Assembly (NCBI GenBank): GCA_024666565.1
Contig: CP088295.1
Span: forward strand, 1,302,001-1,366,000
Origin: Svornostia abyssi
Lineage (GTDB): Bacteria > Actinomycetota > Thermoleophilia > Solirubrobacterales > Solirubrobacteraceae
Reading direction: 5' to 3'
Length of the DNA: 64,000 bases
In this document: piece after piece, positions 46,226-54,678 of the stretch
Layout: each line of letters opens with the position of its first letter
How positions within the stretch are numbered: the first letter of the stretch is position 1
Program-made: the position numbers and the translations under genes
The notes under the pieces: model-generated
What the model saw: the letters and a program-made list of their open reading frames with translations, nothing else
What the model was told of the DNA's origin: nothing
Databases searched by the model: none

Positions 46226-46270
46226 GGCTGTCACGCCGGAGGTCGCGGGTTCGAGTCCCGTCGCTCCCGC
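46226..46270 (+). other. tRNA-Asp(GTC) 3' fragment: integration (att) site
   Basis: The sequence from the anticodon loop (CTGTCAC) through the variable loop, the T arm (GGTTCGAGTCCCG-type) and the 3' acceptor strand matches the 3' half of a tRNA-Asp. The 5' half is absent: the preceding 30-40 bases pair neither with the anticodon stem nor with the acceptor strand. This is the duplicated 3' end left when an element integrates into a tRNA gene. The intact tRNA-Asp should lie to the left, at the other end of the element; I did not see one in this window. Confidence 0.7.
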
Positions 46271-46281
46271 TTCACGTTGAG

Positions 46282-46306
46282 AGCCCTGCACCTCGCAGGG
46301 CTTTCG
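46282..46306 (+). terminator. Rho-independent terminator of the original tRNA-Asp locus
   Basis: Stem agccctgc/gcagggct with a five-base loop is followed by ttcgtcgttt, 11 bp after the tRNA fragment. It marks the host side of the junction. Confidence 0.65.
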
Positions 46307-46331
46307 TCGTTTCGGACCTAGACTCGCCCGG

Positions 46332-47535
46332 ATGGCGCGTCTGCCCGACGGCGATCCCGCACCGCGCGACGGGGCGCTCCCACACGACGCGCTCGCCACG
46401 CTGGGCGGGCGGCCGTTCGGCGTGTACGTCCACGTCCCGTTCTGCGCCAGCCGCTGCGGGTACTGCGACTTCAACACCTACGTCCCGGGCGAGGGCGGGG
46501 CGGAGGCCGTGTCCGGCTACGCCGATGCGCTGATCGCCGAACTCGGGCTGGCCGCCCGCGTGCTCGGTGATGACGCGCCCGCGGCGACCACGGTCTTCTT
46601 CGGTGGCGGCACCCCCCACGCTGTTGCCGCCGGCCGATCTCGAACGGATCCTGGACGCGATCCCGCGCCGTCCCGATGCGGAGGTCACCATCGAGGCGAA
46701 CCCCGAGTCCGTTGATCCGTCGTCGCTCGCGAAACTGCGCGACGCCGGGTTCACCCGCATCTCGCTCGGAATGCAGAGCGCGGTCCCGTCCGTCCTCGCC
46801 ACGCTGAACCGCCAGCACTCGCCCGGGCGCGCGGTCGAGGCCGCGCACGAGGCGCGCGCCGCCGGGTTCGACCAGATCAGCATGGACCTCATCTACGGCG
46901 CTCCCGGGGAGACCGCCGAGGACTGGGAGGCCTCGCTCGCGGCGGCGATCTCCGCGAACCCCACGCACGTCAGCACGTACTCGCTCGTCGTCGAGCCGGG
47001 CACGCTGCTGGCCAAGCAGGTGCGCCGCGGCGAGGTGCGGATGCCCGGTGAGGACGTCGTCGTCGACCGCTTCGAGACGGCCGATCGCACGCTCGCCGCC
47101 GCGGGTCTGCACTGGTACGAGACGTGCAGCTGGGCCGTCGACGAGGACGCGCACTGCCGGCACAACCTCGGCTACTGGTCGGGCGGGAACTGGTGGGGCG
47201 CCGGGCCCGGCGCGCACAGCCACGTCGGCGGGGTGCGGTGGTGGAATGCGCTGCACCCGCGGACGTGGGCCGCGCACGTGCAGGGCCGGCGAGTCACCGG
47301 CCGCCGGACGGGAGACCCCGACGACGACGCGGCCCGCCTCGAGCGCGTGATGCTGGGCCTGCGACTGGCCGCCGGCGTCCCGCTGGACGATCTCAGCGAC
47401 GCCGGCCGGGAGGCCGCGCGCCGCCATGTCGACGACGGCCTGATCGAGCGTGACCACCACGCGGCGGGGCGCGTCGTCCTCACTCGCACCGGCCGCCTGC
47501 TGGCCGATCCGGTCACGCTCGCGCTGGCCGCCTGA
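46332..47535 (+). pseudogene. hemW: HemW-type radical SAM heme chaperone, frameshifted in a C6 run
   Basis: A HemW (formerly HemN-like coproporphyrinogen oxidase) protein. VYVHVPFCASRCGYCDFNTY carries the CxxxCxxC radical-SAM cluster motif. FFGGGTP and TLLPPADLERIL are adjacent but in different frames: a run of six C at 46612-46617 has one base too many. After it the protein is intact (VTIEANPESVDPSSL, ISLGMQSAVPSVLATLNRQH, DLIYGAPGETAEDW, NLGYWSGGNWWGAGPGAHS) to the end, about 400 residues in total. HemW is widely conserved, and a similar extra base breaks other genes here, so a sequence error is the best explanation. TAGACT seven bases before the ATG suggests a leaderless start. It is the first chromosomal gene after the att site. 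Confidence 0.85.
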
Positions 47536-47653
47536 GCGTCCTCCCAGGCTCGGTCGCGACTCCAGAACACCGCCCAGCCGGCACACAGGATCCACCCAGG
47601 TTCGGGCCCGATGGTGCTCCCACACGGCAATCACGCCACGACAGGAGCACCAC

Positions 47654-48262
47654 ATGTCCCTCACCCGCAAGATGACCGCCACCGCCGCAGCCGCCGTCCT
47701 GATCGGCAGCGCCGGACTCGGTGCTGCGCAGGCCGCGACCGAGTCGTCGAGTGGCTCGTCGGCGACGACCTCCACGCAGCAGCAGAAGCGCGGCGGCGGG
47801 TTGACGACGGCGCAGCTCTCCGCGATCGCGTCGAAGCTCGGCATCACGTCCGCGCAGCTGAAGGCCGCGATGGACGAGAACCGCCCGGCCAAGCCCTCCG
47901 GCGAGCGCGGTGACAAGGGCGCCGCCATGGCCGCTGCCCTCGCGAAGGCCCTCGGGGTCGAGGAGGCGAAGGTCACGGCGATCCTGGACGCCAACCGCCC
48001 GGCGAAGCCCACCACGCCCCCGGCCGACGGCACCCGCCCGGCCAAGCCGGATCAGACGAAGCTCATCGCGGCCCTCGCGACCGGTCTCGGGATCGACGAG
48101 GCGAAGGTCAAGACCGCGCTGACGTCGCTGCAGGCCGAGCACCAGGCCGACCACGAGGCGCGCCACACCGCGATGTACGCGGCGCTCGCCAAGTCGCTGA
48201 ACCTCGAGACGTCGGCCGTGCAGGCGGCGTTCGAGGCGGTGCGCCCCGCGCGGTCCCGCTAG
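47654..48262 (+). CDS. Secreted helical-repeat protein with NRPAKP linkers, unknown
   Basis: 202 residues with a signal peptide (KMTATAAAAVLIGSAGLGAAQA), then a Ser/Thr/Gln-rich stretch. Four units of about 30 residues follow: LSAIASKLGITSAQLKAAMD, MAAALAKALGVEEAKVTAIL, LIAALATGLGIDEAKVKTAL and MYAALAKSLNLETSAVQAAF. The first two end with NRPAKP and the last with VRPARSR. The units look like short two-helix bundles. The ATG at 47654 follows aggagcacc; upstream frame is non-coding. The stop overlaps the stop of the convergent collar-domain gene. No named family is recognised. Confidence 0.8.
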   Translation: MSLTRKMTATAAAAVLIGSAGLGAAQAATESSSGSSATTSTQQQKRGGGLTTAQLSAIASKLGITSAQLKAAMDENRPAKPSGERGDKGAAMAAALAKALGVEEAKVTAILDANRPAKPTTPPADGTRPAKPDQTKLIAALATGLGIDEAKVKTALTSLQAEHQADHEARHTAMYAALAKSLNLETSAVQAAFEAVRPARSR

Positions 48263-49416
48263 TCGAAGGACGGGAACACGCCGTCGGTACAGAACCCGTA
48301 GGTCGTACCGGCGGCGGGCCCGGCCAGCGTGGGCAGCGCGAACCAGCTCCGGCCGTCACTGCCGAAGGTCTGGCCGACGAGGGCGTACAGCGCGGGGTCT
48401 TGCCAGATGGCGAACGTCTGACCGGCCGCGGGCACGTAGCCGACCCCGAGTGGACTCAGGGCAAACGGCGTGAGCTGGCCCATCGTGCATTCGTACTGGT
48501 TGGTGCCGGTCCGCCCGCCCGTGCACTGGTACCACGTCAGGCCCGGCGCCGGGGAGACGGCGTCGCGCCGCGCCGTCCAGTTGGAGGCGGGCTGTGCGGC
48601 GAAGAGGTCGAGCTCACCGGTCGAGCAGTCCCCGTTCGGCCCGTCGGCCGGGCCGGCGGGGTAGGGGCCGTAGAGGCACAGGCCGTACGTCATCCCGGCC
48701 GGCGCGGTGAGCTTCGGGAGCCGGAACGCGCCCTCGGGCGCGGTGCCGAACGTCATGCCGTAGATGCTGAACAGCGCGGCGTACTGGTCCATCGACAGCG
48801 TCGACCCGTCGGCGGCCTGGACGTTGGTCGGGAGGCGGTTGTTGACGAACAGCACGATCTCGCCGACCTGGCAGCCGCCGCCGGTGCCGATCGGCCCGTC
48901 GTACTGGCCGTCGTCGATGAAGACCGACGCCTGGCCGAACCGGCGCGGGAGCGCCCGGTCGAGCTTCGGGCCGTGGTGGGCGAGGCCCGCCGACAGCGAC
49001 CGGAGGGTGGTCGCGCTGAACCGCACCGCACGTGTGCGGGCGTCGTAGCGCGGCGCCCCGAGTTCGAGGGCGATCGTGTCCGCGCCCTCGCGGCCGCCGG
49101 TCACGTTCACGACGGCGTTCGGCGGATCGGCCGTGAAGCCGAGCGTCTTCCAGGACGAGAACAGCACACCGGGGGTGACCGTGCCGCTCTGGCGCGCCGG
49201 CCGGTCGGTGAACCACACGCCGCGGCGATCGAGCCGGCGGAGCGTCAGGACGAACCGGCCCTTCTCGCCGGTCGGCGTCAGCGTGCCGCGCTCGGCGTTC
49301 AGCGAGAACAGCGTCGGCGTGCCCTTCGGGATGCCCAACCCGGCGGCCGGCGCGGCCGCGGGCGCGAGCAACATCGCGAACAGCAGGGTCATCGTGATCG
49401 CGAGGGCAGCGCGCAT
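48259..49416 (-). CDS. Secreted protein with tail-collar-like repeats
   Basis: 385 residues with a signal peptide (ALAITMTLLFAMLLAPAAAPA). The N-terminal 150 residues form a beta-rich domain of unknown type (RFVLTLRRLDRRGVWFTDRP). The C-terminal half has about three units resembling phage tail-collar / microcystin-dependent-protein domains. GEIVLFVNNRLPTNVQAADG with YAALFSIYGMTFG and FRLPKL is the clearest; GELDLFAAQPASNW and GQLTPFALSPLGVGY with LYALVGQTFG and FALPTL follow. Such domains occur in phage fibres and in secreted bacterial proteins of unknown role. The ATG at 49416 has agagggg upstream. Convergent stops with the previous gene share a CTAG. Confidence 0.78.
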   Translation of the reverse strand: MRAALAITMTLLFAMLLAPAAAPAAGLGIPKGTPTLFSLNAERGTLTPTGEKGRFVLTLRRLDRRGVWFTDRPARQSGTVTPGVLFSSWKTLGFTADPPNAVVNVTGGREGADTIALELGAPRYDARTRAVRFSATTLRSLSAGLAHHGPKLDRALPRRFGQASVFIDDGQYDGPIGTGGGCQVGEIVLFVNNRLPTNVQAADGSTLSMDQYAALFSIYGMTFGTAPEGAFRLPKLTAPAGMTYGLCLYGPYPAGPADGPNGDCSTGELDLFAAQPASNWTARRDAVSPAPGLTWYQCTGGRTGTNQYECTMGQLTPFALSPLGVGYVPAAGQTFAIWQDPALYALVGQTFGSDGRSWFALPTLAGPAAGTTYGFCTDGVFPSFD

Positions 49417-49491
49417 GTCCCCTCTGTCGGCTGCGCCACGTCCGGGTGTAGCGCCTCAACCTCGGAACGGACGGACCGACCACACGGGGCG

Positions 49492-50943
49492 ATGCCCATC
49501 GACCACGACCTGCACGACCGGCTCATCGACGAGCGCGAGGCGCACCGCGTCTCGACGTCCGTGCCGCCGGAGATCGATCACGTCGCCGAGCGTGCCCACG
49601 AGCCGCGCACGCTTCGGCCCGCCGCTGCGCGCGACTCGGAGCCGCGGTGCATGGTGCCCGTCGTCGTCGGCACGCGGCCGGAGGCGATCAAGCTCGTCCC
49701 GATCATCCTGGCGCTGCGTGAGAGCGAGTACCTGCATCCCATCGTCGTCTCGACGGGCCAGCACCACGAGCTGGTCGAGGAGATCTTCGGGCTCGCGGGC
49801 ATCGAGGTCGACACCACGCTGTGGACCGGTCCGCGCAGCGGGCTGAACGAGCGCGTCACGTCGGTGATGCAGCGGTTCGAGGACTTCCTGGTCCAGGAGT
49901 TCCGGCTCACGCTCGACGGCCGCGCGCACACCGTCGACGACGTGCTGCACGGGCGCTTCCCCGCCGCCGTCTTCGTCCACGGCGACACGAGCAGCGCGAT
50001 GTCCGCCGCGCTGTCGGCGTTCCATCTGCGCATTCCGGTGCTGCACGTCGAGGCGGGGCTGCGCACCGGCGGGTTGAACCTCACCCCGTTTCCGGAGGAG
50101 CTCAACCGCCAGCTCATCTCGTGCATCGCCGCGCTGCATTTCGCGCCGACGACGCGCAACCTCGAGTCGCTCGTGCGGGAGAACATCTCGGCGTCGCAGG
50201 TCTACGTCACGGGCAACACCGGCATCGATGCGCTGCGTTGGGCTTCCGGGCTCGGCGTCCTCCCCGAGGACCCGCGCGTGCGCGCCGTGTGCGAGAGCGG
50301 TGAGCGGTTCGTCGTGGTCACCGCGCATCGCCGCGAGAGCTGGGCGACCGGCCTGCACGGGATCGCGACCGGTGTGGCGCGGCTCGCGGCAGCGCACCCG
50401 GACACGCAGTTCGTCGTCCCGCTGCATCCGAACCCGACGGTGCGTGAGCAGCTCGGTGAACCGCTCCAGGGCATCGACAACGTCCTGCTGTGTGAGCCGA
50501 TCAGCTACGCGCCGTTCGCGACGGTTCTCGGCCGCTGCCACCTCGTCATCACCGACTCGGGCGGCATCCAGGAGGAGGCGCCCGCGCTGGGCAAGCCGGT
50601 GCTCGTCACGCGCGAAGAGACCGAGCGCCAGGAGGGCGTCGACGCCGGCACGCTGCGCCTCGTCGGCACCGACCCTGACCGGATCTTCGCCGAGGCGGAT
50701 CACCTGCTGAGCGACGACGCCGCACACGCGGAGATGGCCGAGGCGCCGAACCCGTACGGCGACGGCCACGCGGCCACCCGCATCGTGGCGGCGTGCGAGT
50801 TCGTCGTGCGCGGCGGCGCGGCGCCCGCCCCGTTCGGGTCTGGGTTCAGCCGCAACGCGGTGATCGAGGCGACCGGGTTCGAGCGCCCCCTCGGCCGGCC
50901 CGGCGCACCGCACCTGCCCGCCGACCTCTCCGACGCCGCGTGA
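49492..50943 (+). CDS. wecB: UDP-N-acetylglucosamine 2-epimerase (non-hydrolysing)
   Basis: A 483-residue WecB-type epimerase producing UDP-ManNAc. The motifs PVVVGTRPEAIKLVPII, FVHGDTSSAMSAALSAF, VLHVEAGLRTGGLN, VVTAHRRESW and ITDSGGIQEEAPALGKPVL match the family closely. It is about 100 residues longer than the usual 370-380: a polar N-terminal extension of about 55 residues (MPIDHDLHDRL) and a C-terminal tail (FGSGFSRNAVIEATGFERPL). The stop overlaps the start of a membrane glycosyltransferase (GTGA), suggesting ManNAc-containing polysaccharide synthesis. Start 49492 is the first plausible ATG after the divergent secreted gene. Confidence 0.92.
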   Translation: MPIDHDLHDRLIDEREAHRVSTSVPPEIDHVAERAHEPRTLRPAAARDSEPRCMVPVVVGTRPEAIKLVPIILALRESEYLHPIVVSTGQHHELVEEIFGLAGIEVDTTLWTGPRSGLNERVTSVMQRFEDFLVQEFRLTLDGRAHTVDDVLHGRFPAAVFVHGDTSSAMSAALSAFHLRIPVLHVEAGLRTGGLNLTPFPEELNRQLISCIAALHFAPTTRNLESLVRENISASQVYVTGNTGIDALRWASGLGVLPEDPRVRAVCESGERFVVVTAHRRESWATGLHGIATGVARLAAAHPDTQFVVPLHPNPTVREQLGEPLQGIDNVLLCEPISYAPFATVLGRCHLVITDSGGIQEEAPALGKPVLVTREETERQEGVDAGTLRLVGTDPDRIFAEADHLLSDDAAHAEMAEAPNPYGDGHAATRIVAACEFVVRGGAAPAPFGSGFSRNAVIEATGFERPLGRPGAPHLPADLSDAA

Positions 50944-52221
50944 TCGACCTGTTCGACGGCCTGCCGTGGGGGTGGGCCGTCCCCCTGTGGATCGGCTTTG
51001 CCGTGATCGTGGCGATGTTCCTGTGGACGACGCTGCTGTTCGTCCGCGGGCGCCACGCCGTCCGTCACGCGCCCGACGCGCCGCCCGACGGCGCCGACGG
51101 GTTCCTCTGGGTCTTCCTCGTCCCGGCGCTGAATGAGGAGACCACCATCCGCGACAGCGTCGACCGGCTGCTCGGCGTCGAGGTGCCGCGGCGGCGGATC
51201 GTCGTGATCGACGACGGCTCGGACGACCGCACGCCCGAGATCCTCGCCGCCGTCGACCATCCCGACCTCGTCGTGCTCCGGCGCGACCAGCCCCACGCAC
51301 AGGAGGGCAAGGCCGCCGCGCTCAACGACGCCTACCGCCCGGCTCGACGCGATCGTCGGCGACACCCCGCGCGACGAGGTCATCCTCTGCGTCGTCGACG
51401 CCGACGGGCGCCTGCACGCCGACGCCCCGCGCTACGCCGCCGCGCAGTTCGCCGACCCCGCCGTCGGCGGCGTGCAGTCGCTCGTCCGCATCTACAACCG
51501 CCAGCACCCCCTGACCTGGATGCAGGACCTCGAGTTCTCTGTCTACGGCACGCTGTTCCAGGCCGGCCGCAACGACTGGGGCACCGCCGGGATGGGCGGC
51601 AACGGCCAGTTCAACCGCCTGCGCGCGCTCGACGACGTGAGCGACACCGTCGGCCCCTGGCGCGACCGCCTCACCGAAGACCAGGACCTCGGCCTGCGCC
51701 TCATCGGCGCCGGCTGGCAGGGCCGGCAGGATCTCCGCTGCATCGTCGACCAGCAGGGCCTGCCCGGCCTGCGCAAGCTGCTGCGCCAACGCACGCGGTG
51801 GTCGCAGGGCAACCTCCAGGCGATCGGGCTGCTCGGCACGGTCTGGCGCGCGCCACGCGGGCTGGCGCCGCGCATCGAGCAGGTCGCCTACCTGCTCATG
51901 CCGTTCTGGCAGGCGCTCGTCGGGCTGTCGCTCCTGGTCGGCGTAATCCTCGCCGTCACCGGCCAGGCCGCGTTCTGGGACGGCGGCGCCACCTACGAGC
52001 TCGTCTATATCTACGTGCTCGGCTTCGGCGGCACGATCATGGGCTGCGTGTCGGCCCGCGGCTGGCTGCGCGGCCTGCTCGCCGCGCAGGTCTACGCGTT
52101 CTACAGCTGGCTGCTGTGGCCGGTCCTCATCCGCTCGACGTTCCGCCAGATCACCGAGCGGCGCGACTGGGCGAAGACCGAGCGCGAGGCGCTGGAGCCC
52201 GAGGCGTCCGCGGCCGCGTAA
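50940..52221 (+). pseudogene. Membrane GT2 glycosyltransferase, frameshifted in a C3 run
   Basis: A processive-type family-2 glycosyltransferase. It has an N-terminal membrane helix, then PALNEETTIRDSVDRLLG, VVIDDGSDDRTPEIL, CVVDADGRLHADA (DxD-like), TEDQDLGLRLIG (ED acceptor motif) and LRQRTRWSQGN (the QxxRW-type motif), then three or four C-terminal membrane helices. The frame breaks at ccc (51338-51340): removing one C joins NDAYR to RLDAIVGDTPRDEV and restores about 427 residues. The GTG start overlaps the wecB stop. The pair probably builds an extracellular aminosugar polysaccharide. A base overcall is likely. Confidence 0.82.
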
Positions 52222-52249
52222 GCGGAGCGGGCAGGCGTGTCTCTCCCCC

Positions 52250-52281
52250 ACTGGAGCACGACTCTAGAGTCGTGCTCCAGT
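52250..52281. terminator. 32-bp perfect palindrome, bidirectional terminator
   Basis: The arms actggagcacgactct / agagtcgtgctccagt lie between the convergent glycosyltransferase (ends 52221) and the HET-C-like gene (ends 52301). Perfect symmetry suits termination from both sides. Confidence 0.7.
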
Positions 52282-52300
52282 CGAAGGAGGGTCGACGTGC

Positions 52301-54643
52301 TCAGCAGACGATGTTGTCCGTCTCCCGCTGGTTGTTTGTCTCGTTGGACTCAGCGACCTCGTTCAGCGAGTCGGCCGTGGCGCGATAGATGCCGCCGCAG
52401 TCGCCGCTGAAGTTGAACCGCTTCTTCTCGGACGCGCCGACCGCCAGGCCGGACGTGAACCGCACCGGCGTGTAGCCGTTGACGGTCACGCTGAACGGAC
52501 CGGCGATGGCGTCGCCCTGGTTCTTCACCGTGACCTCGCCCGTGTCCAGCGCCGAGACGACGATGTCGGGCTTCAGCGGCGAGGGTGTCGGGTTCGGGGT
52601 CGGATCCGGCGTGGGCTCGCCCGCGCCGCCGGTCGGGACCGGCTGGATCGGCGGCGGCGTGCCGCGCACCGTGCCCAGGCGGTAGCTGATCCGGCCCTTC
52701 TCGCCGTTCTGCATCGACAGACGGCCGGAATGCCGGTCGCCGCCGGTCACCGTCTTCGCGACGGAGGTGCCAGGCGTGTAGGGGAGGATCTCCAGCGTGT
52801 TGCGGTCGAACGGGTTGATGTCGCCGGCGTCGTCGCCGCCATAGACGAGGTCGTCCTCCATGAGCCGCATCCAGACGGGCATGGCCGCCGTCGTGCGGTG
52901 ATCGCGCGGGAGGTTCGCCGTGAACGTCCGGTGGTCGTCTTCCAGCCAGCGGTTGATCTGGTCGTTGCGGAACAGCGTGCGGCCGTCGACGATCAGCTCC
53001 GCGCCGCCGAGTCGCCAGCCGCCGGCCACGCCGTCGCCCGACTTCACGATCTGGAAGCGGCTGATCTCGCCGAGCGTGACCCCGCCTCGCAGCGTCTTGG
53101 AGTCGAGCGGGATGGCGTACGTGTCGTTGTCGCCGCGCTCGAAGTCGTTGTACGCGCGCTTCTCCAGGCTGAACCGCAGCCCGTTGCCGAGGATGACGTC
53201 GACGTCGTCGTCCGTGCCGGCCCAGCGCACGTCCGCGGTCTTCACGCGCACCCGGATGTCCGTCACCGGCTGTGCGAACCGGGCGTTCACGGGGAGCGCC
53301 TTCAGGAACGTGTGCGGGTGGTGCGGGCGCGGGAACGTGAAGTTGTCGTGCCCGTGGATGACCGTCGACTGGTACTCCTGGCCGGCGATGCCGGCGCGGA
53401 CGAACAGGTCGGCGTCGTCGTTGGCGGGGTCGCCGAGGTCGATGCCCTGCTGCTTGGTGATCTCGAGCTTGGCGAACTGGGTCTGCGCCTGGATGTCGCG
53501 GCTCAGCACGGGCATCGGCAGGTTCGGGATCCGCTCGCCCGGGGTGAAGTCGCGGCCGAACTGCTCGAGGACGTTCTGGAACGCGCGCCGGTAGACGCTC
53601 GGGCCCTGGTCGAAGTACCCGTTAATGGCCTGGCGCAGGTTGACCAGCGAGCCCGCGGGTCCGACGATCGGGCCGCAGGAGAACGCGCCGCCGCCGTCGT
53701 GCGTCGGGACGCACGGGCCGCCGCCGCCGGCCCACCGGCCGGTGTACAGCGAGATCTCCAGTGCGGCGTTGCGGTCACGGCCGAGCGACGGCGTCGAGCC
53801 GATCTGCTGGGCGCGGGCCCAGAGCGCGTCGTCGCCGAGCCACAGCTTCATGGCCTGCACCCACTGGCGCGAGGCGAAGTGCGCGGTGATGTAGGACTGC
53901 TGGTACATCGGCCGGCCGGGCGTGTCCTTGTTGTCGGCGGTCGTGAGGGACTCGTTGTTGTCGTCCTTCCAGCCGCCGTGCTTGCGGTGGCCGCCGGGAG
54001 CGTTGGCGACCTCGATGCGGCTGCCGTCGCGCTCGCCCTTGGGGATGTCGAACCAGGTCGGGAAGTCGCCGTAGCCGCGCTGCTTCCAGCCCGGGCCGTC
54101 GAAGCCGGGGGTGTTCGCGGGCTCGACCCAGTTGCTGTGCGTGTAGAAGTCCTGCACGCCGTGGAGCGAGATGCCGATCGCGGACAGGAGCTGGACCGGG
54201 TCCTGGCGCTGCTTGGCCTGCTGCAGCGCGTTGTTGGTGTTGCGCATCCAGCGCTCCCATTCGCGCTCCACGCCCGCGGTGCTGGCGAGGTTCTTGGGCT
54301 CGGCGTTGGCGTCCTGCGTCTTGACCGAGTCGAAGTGCGTCTTCTCGGCGGCGTCGAGCCAGCGCTGTGGCCAGTTCTCGGTGAACAGCGTGAGCGAGAC
54401 GATCCGGCTGAGCACGTCGCTGTGGCCGGAGTGCGGGTTCTTCGACGCCTGGGAGTAGAAGTCGCTGAACCAGTTGTTGATCGCGGAGATGTCCCCCGCG
54501 TTCTTGTTGAACCCTTCGGCGGCGAGCGCGTCACGGGTCATGTCGGTGTGGGGCTGCGTGTCGTACGCCTGCGCCGCTGGGGCGGCGAGGGCGCACGCGG
54601 CGGCAGCCGCGAGGGTGGGGATGAGGAGGGTCGGTCGGAGCAT
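52301..54643 (-). CDS. Secreted HET-C-like / PLAT / CARDB multidomain protein
   Basis: 780 residues with a signal peptide (LLIPTLAAAAACALAAPAAQAY). Residues about 25-330 resemble HET-C / zinc-dependent phospholipase-like folds: THTDM-like PHTDMTRDAL, SLHGVQDFYTHSNWVE with His/Asp that could bind metal, and ITAHFASRQWVQAM. A PLAT/LH2-type sandwich follows (VRVKTADVRWAGTDDDVDVIL, DNDTYAIPLD). A Pro-rich linker leads to a C-terminal CARDB-like domain (KPDIVVSALDTGEVTVKNQG, VAESNETNNQRE). Membrane-lipid binding or hydrolysis outside the cell is plausible, but no activity is proven by sequence. The start at 54643 is set by the signal peptide; an upstream open frame belongs to the frameshifted amidase. 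Confidence 0.82.
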   Translation of the reverse strand: MLRPTLLIPTLAAAAACALAAPAAQAYDTQPHTDMTRDALAAEGFNKNAGDISAINNWFSDFYSQASKNPHSGHSDVLSRIVSLTLFTENWPQRWLDAAEKTHFDSVKTQDANAEPKNLASTAGVEREWERWMRNTNNALQQAKQRQDPVQLLSAIGISLHGVQDFYTHSNWVEPANTPGFDGPGWKQRGYGDFPTWFDIPKGERDGSRIEVANAPGGHRKHGGWKDDNNESLTTADNKDTPGRPMYQQSYITAHFASRQWVQAMKLWLGDDALWARAQQIGSTPSLGRDRNAALEISLYTGRWAGGGGPCVPTHDGGGAFSCGPIVGPAGSLVNLRQAINGYFDQGPSVYRRAFQNVLEQFGRDFTPGERIPNLPMPVLSRDIQAQTQFAKLEITKQQGIDLGDPANDDADLFVRAGIAGQEYQSTVIHGHDNFTFPRPHHPHTFLKALPVNARFAQPVTDIRVRVKTADVRWAGTDDDVDVILGNGLRFSLEKRAYNDFERGDNDTYAIPLDSKTLRGGVTLGEISRFQIVKSGDGVAGGWRLGGAELIVDGRTLFRNDQINRWLEDDHRTFTANLPRDHRTTAAMPVWMRLMEDDLVYGGDDAGDINPFDRNTLEILPYTPGTSVAKTVTGGDRHSGRLSMQNGEKGRISYRLGTVRGTPPPIQPVPTGGAGEPTPDPTPNPTPSPLKPDIVVSALDTGEVTVKNQGDAIAGPFSVTVNGYTPVRFTSGLAVGASEKKRFNFSGDCGGIYRATADSLNEVAESNETNNQRETDNIVC

Positions 54644-54678
54644 CGACCGACCGTATGAGCGCTCCTGAGCGGTGTCTG

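Noticed and set aside
46196..46270. A complete functional tRNA gene at the integrase junction
   Set aside because: The 5' acceptor strand, D arm and anticodon-stem 5' side do not pair with the 3' half, so only the 3' fragment is present.
48259..49416. Tail-collar gene as evidence of a prophage
   Set aside because: It has a signal peptide, and no capsid, portal, terminase or lysis genes are nearby. It sits among core-like chromosomal genes.
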